Below, piece by piece: positions 34,744 through 44,732 of a DNA stretch of 64,000 nt (its first letter is position 1; every line of letters begins with the position of its first letter). The DNA is taken from the NCBI RefSeq assembly GCF_900095135.1, contig NZ_LT605205.1, positions 1,674,001 to 1,738,000 on the forward strand, given 5' to 3'. Below the pieces are notes generated by a model. It was not told the origin of the DNA. It made no database searches and worked only from the letters and a program-made list of their open reading frames with translations. The DNA is from Proteiniphilum saccharofermentans. GTDB taxonomy: Bacteria > Bacteroidota > Bacteroidia > Bacteroidales > Dysgonomonadaceae. A program made the position numbers and the translations under genes.

Positions 34744-37700
34744 ATGAAAACATTTTACACTTTGAATAGAAATCTTCCGCTCTGTTTATTGCTCGGCATC
34801 AACCTGTGGGTTTTGCCGGGAACGAAAGCGTTTTGCCATACAGGCAATGATACGATACCAAAAACGGGGCATATACATGTCTGTACGGATGAATCGTGCG
34901 ACCATGTACATTATAATGATTCGGGATTCTTTGTTTCCAATAACTTATATGATAAACAAACCGGATATACCATTGAACCGGAAGTTTTAGGCGAAGGTGA
35001 TACTCTTTACCATTATAGGTTTAAAGGGTTTGTGCTGGACGATATTAAGTCAGGTGTTCCTGCCTTGATCTCCAATGCAGACAAAGTGTTGAAAAATAAG
35101 TATATGCAGGAAAACGGTGCTGTGGTTGAGTTATCTGCGCAGGTAATGTCCGTCGACCAAAGTAAGTCTGAGGGGAAAATCGATTTTACTGAAGGAGTTA
35201 CCCCTTCGGGAGGGAAATTCTATTCCATACCTGTTCCGACGGCACCTGTTGCGTCATCTGCACCTCAGATAGCATTGACTTATAACAGTCAGGCCGGCAA
35301 TGGAGTTGCAGGTTACGGATGGAATATTTCGGGTTTATCTGCCATAACGGCATCAGGAAAATCTGTCTATTACGATAATGTGACTACCCCCTTGGATCTT
35401 TCCAAACCGGAAGAATGCACGTTTTACCTGGATGGAACACGACTGATCCCTAACACCGGAAGTTTAACCGACTACCACTATGAAACGGCCCAGGGATTTG
35501 TATTGGTGAAAAAACACATGTACGAATCCAACATAGCCTATTTTTCCGTAGCGTACCCTGACGGGCGTACCGCTACGTTTGGGTTTACCGACAACATGTC
35601 AATGAGGCACATATACCCGTTAACCGAAATAAAAGACCTGAAAGGATACCTGATTAACTATGAATATAAAAATTTTACTGAATCAGGGAACAATTACTAC
35701 GTTTCCCATATCAGGTACGGCGGCAAAACCAAGGCTGCGCATTTAGCGGAAATACGTTTCAACTATGAAACGCGCACCGATTATACCCCTGTATATGTGG
35801 ACGGAACTGCCATCTCGGCAAAACTACTCCTGAAAAGCATTGTTTCCTATAATTCCGTTAACGAGACCAATGAGTTGCGGACTTATTCCCTGGCACATGT
35901 CCTCAATAATGTATGGCAGCTTACACGGATCGATTGCAAGACCGGTCCCAAGTCTTTGAATCCTTTGCAGTTTACATACGAATACTATTACCCCGGTTCG
36001 CAAGGCAGCCTGATAAAGGAAACAGAACAGTTCTTGTCTTCTTATTTCGCGAGCGGATCAACAGCCAGGCCGGTATACGTGCGCGGTAAATTTATCAGGA
36101 ACCGTTTCAATGACGGGTTGGTCACCTTTCCCGGAAATTACAGCCCCTATACAGAGATCGGTAAAAGGGTCATCACAAAATGGCCTTTCAAGTACACGCA
36201 TGAATTGTATGGAAGCAATTGTAGTCCGAATCAGGATATCCTGATTGCACCGGGGCTTTCCTTTATCAGCCAGATGCATACAATCAAAGCCGAAGACGGA
36301 TTTCAGACAATTTCTGCCGTCGATGTGAACGGCGACGGAGTAGATGAGATCGTGAAAGTGAATTTCCACAGCGTAAATGTCTCCGCCAATGCGACTGTGC
36401 TAAAGATAACAATCTATTCGACGCCGTCGGGCACTATCTCTTCCCGTTGGTACACAGTGAATGTAGGAGGATATTACAACGACGGGAGGGAAACCTATAG
36501 CCCCATGTCGAGAGAGTACTTTTTCGGGGACTTCAAAGGGGACGGAAAGATGCAGTTGCTGACAATTTCGCATAATAAAGGTCCGAAAAATACCGACCGC
36601 ACTTCAATTTTCTCATTAATCGATTTGAATACAGGTTCCAGAATTTATGAAGGCAGCCTTTTTTCGTTCGGTCTCTACGATGGACAATATACACACACTA
36701 TAGATGTCAATGGTGATGGAAAAACCGAACTCTGCTATGCATCTTCATCGGGATGGAAAGTCTATACGCTGAGCGGCACTTCTTTTACAGCCCTTCCATT
36801 TTCCTCATCCCTGACAAGGACGGAATTCTACAGGAACGAACTGATTGGCGACCTTAATGGCGATGGAATGGCCGATATCCTGATCCCCCCTGTCAACTCT
36901 TACCAGGACAGGACGTACGCTCCCATACCTGTCTGGGCACCCAGTATGTGTTATAATTGTGGTACACCTCATCCTATTATCAATGAATATTCGCATAATT
37001 GCAGGAAATGCAACTACGATGTTACTAATTTCGTGTCTATCTATAATTTATATTGCAACGAGTGCAATTCGAGTTTGCAGTCATGTCAAGGATACGGTAC
37101 ACCCTATAATGTGGATGATGCCTGCTGTCCGACACACGGGAGGAGTGTTTACAAAGAGGTTGACCTTGGTTATGTTGATAACGGGAACACATGGACTGTG
37201 TATTTGTCCACCGGCAAGGGGCATGTGAAGAGCACTCAATCCGTAACAAATGCGGAATCGGGGGAGACCTATTTTCTGATGGATGTCAACGGTGACGGGA
37301 AAAGCGACCTGTTGCGATTGAAAAATAACCGGGTAAGAGCATTCCTTAATAAACATGGTATAATACAAAACACGGCTACCGGAAATGAAGTCACGGTTAC
37401 CGCGAATTCGAAGATATTACCGGCCAATGTGGTGGAATTCCGCAATTCCAGCCATTTTATCACTATTGAGGATGCTTATGTGAAGTGTTACCGGTTTACC
37501 AAAGATGAAGGCAAAGATAAGCTCCTGACCGGTCTTACCGACAGTTACGGGATGCAATATATGAATGACTACAGCAATATGGTGGAGAACGATAACTATA
37601 TCACGTCATCAATCAGCAGATCCTATCCTTTTTTCTCTTTGATCGCTCCCTTGAATCTTTTGCGTACGTCTAATATTTATATGGATAATTATCGTCCCGT

Positions 37701-40700
37701 CAAACAATATTACTACACCTGGTATGGTGCTGTAGCACATAAAACCGGGCTTGGATTCTCGGGGTTTGAGAAGGTGAAGACTATTGAATACGTACAAAAT
37801 ATCACGGTTGAGGAAGAACGTGATCCCTTATTGTTCGGCGTAACGACCAAAGTCGATTCACCTTTCGGTACGGCCAATTACTACTATACCCGTAACGAAG
37901 GAAGCAACAGAAAATGCAATCCCCGGATGACCTCTTCCAACGAGACCGACAAGTTGACTGGCGTATATACATACGCCAGTTACCAATACGACACGTATAA
38001 CAACCCCACGAAGATCACCCTGAACATCGGCTCGGGGTCGGGGATCACCCGGATAACCGACCAAACATATGACAATATTGTCACCTCTGCCCGGTACCTT
38101 ATCGGCCAGCCGTTGACCACGACCGTGACCAACACCCGGGGCGGTGCTTCGTGGATCCATAAAGAAGCGATTACCTACAATAGCGCTCGCCTGCCCGCAA
38201 CGCGGATAACCTACACGGGTACAAGCGGTACCAATAAAACGGGCGAGACCCGGTGGACATACGATACCAACGGTAACGTAACCTCTGAAAAATCAGCGCC
38301 ATACAATGTAACAGAGTTCCTCGGGAACACCTACACCTACGATCCTTCGGGCAGATATATCGCTTCCGTCACCAACGCATTGCTGCAAAAAACGGATTAT
38401 TCCAATTACGATAAATACGGTAATCCAAAAACCATTGAGGATCATAAGAGCCGGATCACTACCCGCGTTTACAATGAATGGGGGCAGTTAACCTCCGTGG
38501 CATATCCCGACGGGACTTCTGAAACCACCGAAATCGATTGGGGTGGTGCAGGGCTGTACACCATCACTCATACCGCTACCGGCAGCCCTGCCGGCGTTAT
38601 CCATTATGACGCCTTGGACCGTGAAGTGCGCGCTGGCCACCAGCGGTTCGACGGGCAATGGCAGTATGTCGATAAAGCATATGACAGCAAAGGGCGGCTT
38701 GAGAAAGTATCCCTGCCGTTCAAAGGCTCGTCGCCTTCGGCATGGAATACCTATAGTCATGATAATTATAACCGTCCCACTAAACTGGAAGAAGCCTCCG
38801 GTAAAAACACAACATGGAGTTATAACGGACTAAGTACTACCGAAACGAAGAACGGCATTGCCACTACCAAAACGGTGGATGCCTCGGGCGCATTGGTGAG
38901 TGTCTCCGACCCGGGCGGGACCATCACCTATTCCTTGCGTCCGGACGGGCAACCTTCTTCCATCACCGCGCCCGGCAATGTGGTCACTTCGTTCGGTTAT
39001 GATGTTTATGGCCGGCAGACATCCATCGCCGACCCCAGCGCGGGCACGCAGACCTTCAGCGATGTATATGCCTCTAACGGGGAATTGACACGTACTGTAA
39101 AGGATGCCAATAATAAAACCGTTAAAACGGTTTATCATCCCGACGGACGGATAAAATCTGTTACCCGCCCTGAATTTAATACAACATACGAATATAAGGC
39201 GGATAATATCGTTTTGTTGGACTATGAAGTATCTACCAATGGAACAAGAACAGATTATAAAGAATATGATACTTACGATAGGATAAAGATCGTGGAAGAA
39301 ACCGTACCCGACGGAAAATGGTTGAAGAAAACTTATAATTACAATGGAGGGAATATTCAAAATATCCTCTACGCTTCACAAAACGGGGAAATAGGCACGG
39401 AACATTTTACTTACAACTACGGCCATAACACTGAGATTAAACTTGGTACAACCTCCATCTGGAAACTGACGGAAGAGAATACTTTAGGACAACCTACCAA
39501 GGCAACCACGGGCAGTATGAATCGTACCTACAGCTATACGGCTTACGGTATGCCCACGGGAAGGACGGCTGGGAGCATCCAAAGTTTTATCTACGACTTT
39601 GAGATACAGAGAGGCAACCTGAAGAGCCGTAAGGACAACAAGCGGAATATTACCGAAACGTTTGGTTACGATAATATGAATCGGCTGACCAATGCGGCGG
39701 GTAAGGCCATAGCCTACTCGGCCAACGGGAATATTACCTCCATCGCCGGTGTGGGGACAATGGAATATACCCATAGCGGCAAGCCATATCAGGTTTCATT
39801 GATCACACCTACGGGCGGTTCTGTGCCTGCACGGGAACAAACGGTAACCTACACCTCTTTCCAGCGCCCGTCCACCCTTTCGGAGAACGGCTATAATGCC
39901 ACATTTACCTACAATAGTGTCGGAGACCGGGTAAAGATGCACCTTAAACAAGGCTCGACGGATGTGTTGACACGACACTATATCGGCGGGCAGTATGAAA
40001 TAGATAAAGAGAGCGGTGTCGAACGGTTGTATCTGGGCGGTGATACTTATTCCGCTCCTGCAGTGTATGTAAAAGAAGCGGGTAGTTGGAAAATTTATTA
40101 TATTTGTCGTGATTACTTAGGCAGTATTACGCATATTGCGAATGCTGATGGTTCTTTGAAAGCTGAATATAGTTACGATGCCTGGGGACGGTTGCGAAAT
40201 CCCGCTACGCAGGTGGCATACGTACCGGGCAGTGAACCGGCCTTGTTTTTAGCGCGCGGTTACACCGGCCATGAACACCTGCCCTGGTTCGGGTTGATCA
40301 ATATGAATGCCCGGCTGTACGACCCGGCGTTGGGACGTTTCCTATCTCCCGATCCGTATGTGCAAAACCCGTTAATGACACAGCATTATAACCGGTATAC
40401 CTATGCGATGAATAATCCATTGGTCTATATTGATCAGGATGGGGAGCTAGCCTGGTTTATACCTGTTATCATTGGAGCGATAATCGGAGGGTATATAGGA
40501 GCTTCATCGGCAGAAGGAGGTGAATTGAACCCCTTTAATTGGGGTTGGAGCGGTAACACCTGGCTTGGTCTTGGAGTAGGTGCCGTGATTGGTGCAGTGG
40601 GAGGATATGGTTTTGCTGTTGGTGCCCCCGCCCTGGCAAACACAGCTTTTTTTGCTTATTTTGGAAACGGAACAATAGCTGCGTACACACTAACAGGAGG

Positions 40701-41373
40701 GATTGTTGGAGGAGCGATTGGTTATGGTTCCGGATATGCCGGAGGTATGATACATAGTAAAGGGGATTCATATTATGCTCATCAAATGGGTAAAAGAGGT
40801 GCAGTTATCGGATCAACATTAGGTGGAGCATTGGGACGACTGGCGGGAGAGTCAGAAACATATAAAGGTAGAGGAGAGCAGATAAGGTATAAACAACCCA
40901 AGAAACCAAAATGGGAGGGTGATTATTACACCGGCACTTCGGAGGAGGCGGATGAAATGATTTTAGCATTAAGTAAAAAATTAGGTATTGAAACGTCATA
41001 CTATGACACCAGTAGAGGTTTTTATTTTGAAAGGGTGGCGGGAGAAGCCTACCTTTGGAATTGGGGTCCTAACAATGATTCTTGGGATTACTATATGAAC
41101 CGCGAAGCGTATGATTATAATGTGAGTATTGGATATCAGAGAAATGATATAAGTACCAGTCATAGATACACCTATTTCCAAAAAGAAGGTAATCATTTCT
41201 ATATAGGGAGTATGTCTCAAAGAGCCAGAGTTTACGCTACAACTCATGTTCATCCTAATAATTCAATAGAATCACCTGCCGATATGATGTTCTCACGAGT
41301 TTATGGGTTAAAGGGATATATACTGGGTTGGCGAAAAGGGGTAAGGTGGAGTTATGATGGCTCTTTTAAATGA
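34744..41373 (+). CDS. Giant SpvB/VCBS/YD/RHS protein with JAMM-like C-terminal tip
   Basis: The start ATG 34744 gives 2209 aa with a signal peptide (about 1-36); ATG 34738 is an alternative. Order: a His/Cys-rich stretch (HIHVCTDESCDHVHY); an SpvB-like domain (about 140-215, PSGGKFYSIPVPTAP..., GYGWNISG); VCBS/FG-GAP calcium loops near 526, 653, 702 and 845 (DVNGDG type); a Cys-rich insert (about 734-803) with three CxxC pairs; YD repeats (about 1085-1650); and the RHS core (about 1784-1900, YDAWGRLRNP to NNPLVYIDQDGE). The tip (1901-2209) has a Gly-rich hydrophobic part and then a domain with His2168, His2170, Ser2177 and Asp2180 in an HxHP-x5-SxxD pattern, like JAMM/DUF4329 metallo-hydrolases. 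By analogy with polymorphic toxins, the RHS shell would enclose and release this tip. No sorting tail is present. Confidence 0.85.
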   Translation: MKTFYTLNRNLPLCLLLGINLWVLPGTKAFCHTGNDTIPKTGHIHVCTDESCDHVHYNDSGFFVSNNLYDKQTGYTIEPEVLGEGDTLYHYRFKGFVLDDIKSGVPALISNADKVLKNKYMQENGAVVELSAQVMSVDQSKSEGKIDFTEGVTPSGGKFYSIPVPTAPVASSAPQIALTYNSQAGNGVAGYGWNISGLSAITASGKSVYYDNVTTPLDLSKPEECTFYLDGTRLIPNTGSLTDYHYETAQGFVLVKKHMYESNIAYFSVAYPDGRTATFGFTDNMSMRHIYPLTEIKDLKGYLINYEYKNFTESGNNYYVSHIRYGGKTKAAHLAEIRFNYETRTDYTPVYVDGTAISAKLLLKSIVSYNSVNETNELRTYSLAHVLNNVWQLTRIDCKTGPKSLNPLQFTYEYYYPGSQGSLIKETEQFLSSYFASGSTARPVYVRGKFIRNRFNDGLVTFPGNYSPYTEIGKRVITKWPFKYTHELYGSNCSPNQDILIAPGLSFISQMHTIKAEDGFQTISAVDVNGDGVDEIVKVNFHSVNVSANATVLKITIYSTPSGTISSRWYTVNVGGYYNDGRETYSPMSREYFFGDFKGDGKMQLLTISHNKGPKNTDRTSIFSLIDLNTGSRIYEGSLFSFGLYDGQYTHTIDVNGDGKTELCYASSSGWKVYTLSGTSFTALPFSSSLTRTEFYRNELIGDLNGDGMADILIPPVNSYQDRTYAPIPVWAPSMCYNCGTPHPIINEYSHNCRKCNYDVTNFVSIYNLYCNECNSSLQSCQGYGTPYNVDDACCPTHGRSVYKEVDLGYVDNGNTWTVYLSTGKGHVKSTQSVTNAESGETYFLMDVNGDGKSDLLRLKNNRVRAFLNKHGIIQNTATGNEVTVTANSKILPANVVEFRNSSHFITIEDAYVKCYRFTKDEGKDKLLTGLTDSYGMQYMNDYSNMVENDNYITSSISRSYPFFSLIAPLNLLRTSNIYMDNYRPVKQYYYTWYGAVAHKTGLGFSGFEKVKTIEYVQNITVEEERDPLLFGVTTKVDSPFGTANYYYTRNEGSNRKCNPRMTSSNETDKLTGVYTYASYQYDTYNNPTKITLNIGSGSGITRITDQTYDNIVTSARYLIGQPLTTTVTNTRGGASWIHKEAITYNSARLPATRITYTGTSGTNKTGETRWTYDTNGNVTSEKSAPYNVTEFLGNTYTYDPSGRYIASVTNALLQKTDYSNYDKYGNPKTIEDHKSRITTRVYNEWGQLTSVAYPDGTSETTEIDWGGAGLYTITHTATGSPAGVIHYDALDREVRAGHQRFDGQWQYVDKAYDSKGRLEKVSLPFKGSSPSAWNTYSHDNYNRPTKLEEASGKNTTWSYNGLSTTETKNGIATTKTVDASGALVSVSDPGGTITYSLRPDGQPSSITAPGNVVTSFGYDVYGRQTSIADPSAGTQTFSDVYASNGELTRTVKDANNKTVKTVYHPDGRIKSVTRPEFNTTYEYKADNIVLLDYEVSTNGTRTDYKEYDTYDRIKIVEETVPDGKWLKKTYNYNGGNIQNILYASQNGEIGTEHFTYNYGHNTEIKLGTTSIWKLTEENTLGQPTKATTGSMNRTYSYTAYGMPTGRTAGSIQSFIYDFEIQRGNLKSRKDNKRNITETFGYDNMNRLTNAAGKAIAYSANGNITSIAGVGTMEYTHSGKPYQVSLITPTGGSVPAREQTVTYTSFQRPSTLSENGYNATFTYNSVGDRVKMHLKQGSTDVLTRHYIGGQYEIDKESGVERLYLGGDTYSAPAVYVKEAGSWKIYYICRDYLGSITHIANADGSLKAEYSYDAWGRLRNPATQVAYVPGSEPALFLARGYTGHEHLPWFGLINMNARLYDPALGRFLSPDPYVQNPLMTQHYNRYTYAMNNPLVYIDQDGELAWFIPVIIGAIIGGYIGASSAEGGELNPFNWGWSGNTWLGLGVGAVIGAVGGYGFAVGAPALANTAFFAYFGNGTIAAYTLTGGIVGGAIGYGSGYAGGMIHSKGDSYYAHQMGKRGAVIGSTLGGALGRLAGESETYKGRGEQIRYKQPKKPKWEGDYYTGTSEEADEMILALSKKLGIETSYYDTSRGFYFERVAGEAYLWNWGPNNDSWDYYMNREAYDYNVSIGYQRNDISTSHRYTYFQKEGNHFYIGSMSQRARVYATTHVHPNNSIESPADMMFSRVYGLKGYILGWRKGVRWSYDGSFK

Positions 41374-41410
41374 TGGCTCTTTTATAATCCAATCTGAAAA
41401 TACGTTGAAT

Positions 41411-42058
41411 ATGAAAAAAGTTATATTTAGTGCTATTATTCTATTTTTATTTCAGAGTGTAAAATCTCAGTTATCTGACAATATACATTGTGTCGGAGAA
41501 AAAGGATTGAGTCCAGGATTAGTATGTGATATAGAAATCGCTTTTGAAGATTTTATGCAAACTGGAGCAGGAGGAAAAAATGAAAAATTCATTTTTATAG
41601 AGATCGTAGAGGGAGATGATTTTAACGAACTGTATCTATTCTCTACAAGATATGCTTTTGAAATAATGTTCAAAAGGCCCGATTGCTATTTCAAGCGTAA
41701 TGATACAATAGCATATCTATACACCAAGGATCATATTCATGTGGATGATTCTGTTTGGTTGAAGAATATATTGACAGAGACTAGTGCTGTATTGGGAGCA
41801 CCTGATCTTAATGTAGTCTGGTCGAATGATAGTGTAATTGGCCCAATATGGGGGACTGGTGATGTTAATAATATCAGTCCAAGATTTATGTATGACCCTG
41901 TCCCATTTAAATATATCGTTAAGAATGGGAATATCTGTTCAAAAGAAGTGGCCGATAAGTTATATTATCCGGATGATCGTAAGCCTAAAGGGATTCCAAT
42001 AATGAGGTCATGGCCATATTGGCCGATAGGCAGAGGGGCATATTATCGGGGATCATAA
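41411..42058 (+). CDS. Secreted candidate immunity protein for the RHS tip
   Basis: A 215-aa protein starting at ATG 41411 (MKKVIFSAIILFLF); earlier in-frame ATGs at 41354 overlap the RHS gene and spoil the signal peptide. The mature part begins after KSQL. I do not recognise the family. Position directly after a variable RHS tip, small size, low GC and the presence of a decayed copy at 44733-45086 all fit a cognate immunity protein, here exported and so acting in the periplasm or envelope. The function is inference. Confidence 0.6.
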   Translation: MKKVIFSAIILFLFQSVKSQLSDNIHCVGEKGLSPGLVCDIEIAFEDFMQTGAGGKNEKFIFIEIVEGDDFNELYLFSTRYAFEIMFKRPDCYFKRNDTIAYLYTKDHIHVDDSVWLKNILTETSAVLGAPDLNVVWSNDSVIGPIWGTGDVNNISPRFMYDPVPFKYIVKNGNICSKEVADKLYYPDDRKPKGIPIMRSWPYWPIGRGAYYRGS

Positions 42059-42074
42059 TATTCCCTGCTTCCCG

Positions 42075-43952
42075 ATGGGCAACTCTCGTTGGAGCGAACG
42101 TATGGTTTTCATTGTATATGACATCCACGAAGACAGTAAGGTATACAAATTACAAGTAGACATTTTTCAAAGCTGTACTTATAAGTTCGGTGTGGCAATG
42201 GGTAATCTGGACAACCGGAACATCACCGAAATATTCAGTTACGACCACCTGAACCGGCTGACCAACGCGGCGGGGAAGACCGTTGCCTACTCTGCCAACG
42301 GGAATATTACTTCCATTGCCGGCGTGGGGACAATGGAATACACTCACAGCGGTAAACCGTACCAGGTTTCGATGGTCACACCCACGGGCGATGCAGTTCC
42401 GGCAAGGGAACAAACCGTAACCTATACCTCTTTCCAGCGCCCGGCCACTCTTGCGGAGAACGGTTATAATACCACGTTCACCTACAATGCCGCTGGCGAG
42501 CGGGTAAAGATGCACCTTACCCAGGGTTCCACGGCCGTATTGACCCGGTCCTATATCGGTGGGCAGTATGAGATAGACACCCAGTCCAATATTGAACGGC
42601 TGTATTTAGGCGGTGATGCCTATTCCGCCCCTGCCGTATATGTAAAAGAGGCGGGGAATTGGAAAATATATTATATTTGTCGAGATTATTTGGGTAGTAT
42701 TACCCACGTGGCGAATGCCGATGGTTCTTTGAAACAGGAATTAAGTTATGATGCCTGGGGGAGGTTAAGAAATCCCGCTACGCAGGTAGCCTATACCCCC
42801 GGAAGCGAGCCTGCCTTATTCCTTGGTAGGGGTTATACCGGACATGAGCATCTGCCTTGGTTCGGGTTGATAAACATGAACGCCCGGTTGTATGATGCGG
42901 CGTTGGGACGCTTCCTGTCTCCCGACCCGTATGTGCAGATGCCGGATTTCACGCAGAACTTCAACCGGTACAGTTATTGTTTGAATAACCCGTTAGTGTA
43001 TATTGACCAGGATGGGGAGTCGTTTTTACTGCTTGCAGCTATTGTTGGCGCAATTGCGGGAGGATTATCCGGTGGCTTTTATTCTCTATCTCAAAATAAG
43101 AGTTTCTGAGCGGGTGGAAATGTATTTAAAGGCGCTGTCATAGGAGCAGCTACAGCATTGATAGGAGCGGGGGTTGGTGGCGCGGTCTCCGGATCGTTGA
43201 ATTTTGGAGGATTCCTTGGAGGAGCCGTCTCCGGCGGTGCAGGTGGCGGAGCTGCCGGTTTTGCGGGAGGAGCGGCAAATGCATGGTGGATTCAAGGAGC
43301 TAATTTTGAACAGGGATTCACCTCCGGGCTAATCGGTGGTGGCATTGGATTGGCAAGCGGAGCCATATTTGGAGGATTCTCAAGAGGAATAGCTGCAAAA
43401 AAAGGTGGATATGATTTTTGGAACGGTAAAAATATAGATACATTTAATTTAAATACTGACTTTGCCGGAGATATTGACCCCAGCTATAATGCTAAAAATG
43501 ATACAGAATTATTGAAACAAAGAATGCTTGAAGAATATGGTGTGTCAGAAGGACCAATGCTAAAAAGAATTAGTGCTGATGGAACTGGCAGTTATAAGGT
43601 TACAATAAATGGTTACTACTTAGATTCAAAATCTAATCAGGTGGCGGGAGGACTAAATGTGAGACTTGACGATGGACGTAGTTTATTACATGTTGCTCCT
43701 CGTTATGTTAACGGAGATCTTGTCGCGTTTAGAGCAGTGGCAGGACATGAACTCGTCCATGCTTACCATAATTATAATTTTGTAGGGGCATTTAATCCTT
43801 TATACTCAGAAACAATAGCGCATAAATATACTTATAATGTATATCTTAGCTATGGCTATACAGATTTAGCAAACCTTCAATTAAAAAATATGTTTCAATT
43901 AGGCTTTTGGGGGTGGGCTCCAAAATCTTATCATGTTTCTATACCTTTTTAG
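42075..43952 (+). pseudogene. Orphan RHS core with HELVH metalloprotease tip, split by TGA
   Basis: From about 42199 to 43020 the frame repeats the last YD units and the RHS core of the giant gene (39613-40440), closely similar in protein and DNA. The signal peptide, SpvB and VCBS parts are missing. After NNPLVYIDQDGE a different tip follows: a Gly-rich hydrophobic stretch, then a domain with the zinc-protease motif HELVHAYHNY (HExxH). A TGA at 43107-43109 interrupts the frame after SQNKSF, and the same frame continues at once (AGGNVFKGAVIGAA) to 43952. A single nonsense change (for example TGG to TGA) explains it. This is the usual form of a displaced, silent RHS tip. An ATG at 43158 could restart the tip alone. 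Confidence 0.8.
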
Positions 43953-43961
43953 ATAAATCTT

Positions 43962-44699
43962 ATGAAAAGAAATATTCTATTTTTGTTCCTAATCTGTTTT
44001 GCTTTTAAACTTCAATCTCAAAACTATACAATGAGTTTGAATATAAGGCCATATGAGTCATTATTCTTCTCTCTTGATTTTTTCGGTGAGGGGAAGTATT
44101 TTCTTGCTACGAGCCACCATTTTTATCGTACCAGTATTCACAGTTTACATCCGTTATCTTATGACAATTACAACCTAGTGGATGATACTTATACATTAGT
44201 TGATGAAGTAAATCAATATGAATTAAGCCTGAAAGTCGTGAATGTGTCAATACGAGGTGAAAATGAGACGGTCTTGAAAACTCTCCAAGGTTTTGGATGG
44301 ATGAAAAACAACTTTTTCGTACTTAGGGATCAGAAAGCCGGTAATAATCGTTATCTGTTTGATGAGGTGCAAACTACAAAACGGGATGTACAATATGAAA
44401 TAGAAAAACATCAGTCTATTTCTGAAAAAGAATTTGAACTTTCTATCGGTACATATGAATCACGTAATATAAACTATACTATTATTTTAAATTCAGATAA
44501 TTCATATAGTATCAATTTATATGGATATCCTTTATCAGTAGGAAAATGGGAAAGACACAGAAATGTCTTGTTATTAAATGACACGTCTCTCGAAAAATAT
44601 TTTACTGCATTAATAAGAAAAAAAGGAATACTTACCAGTATGTATTTACCATTTGAATTTAAAAAAAGAGACTTTGTTTATACTAGAAGCTCAAATTGA
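43962..44699 (+). CDS. Secreted candidate immunity protein for the HELVH tip
   Basis: A 245-aa protein with a signal peptide (about 1-19, ending LQSQ), starting 9 bp after the orphan RHS tip. No family is recognised. The mature part looks beta-rich, with short alternating strands (YTIILNSDNSYSINLYGYPL), ending FVYTRSSN. Its position and low GC suggest immunity to the metalloprotease tip. The frame is intact even though the toxin frame is broken, as expected if immunity outlives the toxin. Confidence 0.55.
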   Translation: MKRNILFLFLICFAFKLQSQNYTMSLNIRPYESLFFSLDFFGEGKYFLATSHHFYRTSIHSLHPLSYDNYNLVDDTYTLVDEVNQYELSLKVVNVSIRGENETVLKTLQGFGWMKNNFFVLRDQKAGNNRYLFDEVQTTKRDVQYEIEKHQSISEKEFELSIGTYESRNINYTIILNSDNSYSINLYGYPLSVGKWERHRNVLLLNDTSLEKYFTALIRKKGILTSMYLPFEFKKRDFVYTRSSN

Positions 44700-44732
44700 T
44701 AATATTCCTATCTTTTATAGTATTTATAATAT

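Noticed and set aside
35866..40999. Minus-strand frames of 60-176 codons inside the RHS gene
   Set aside because: They are complementary readings of YD and VCBS repeats, without start signals or homology.
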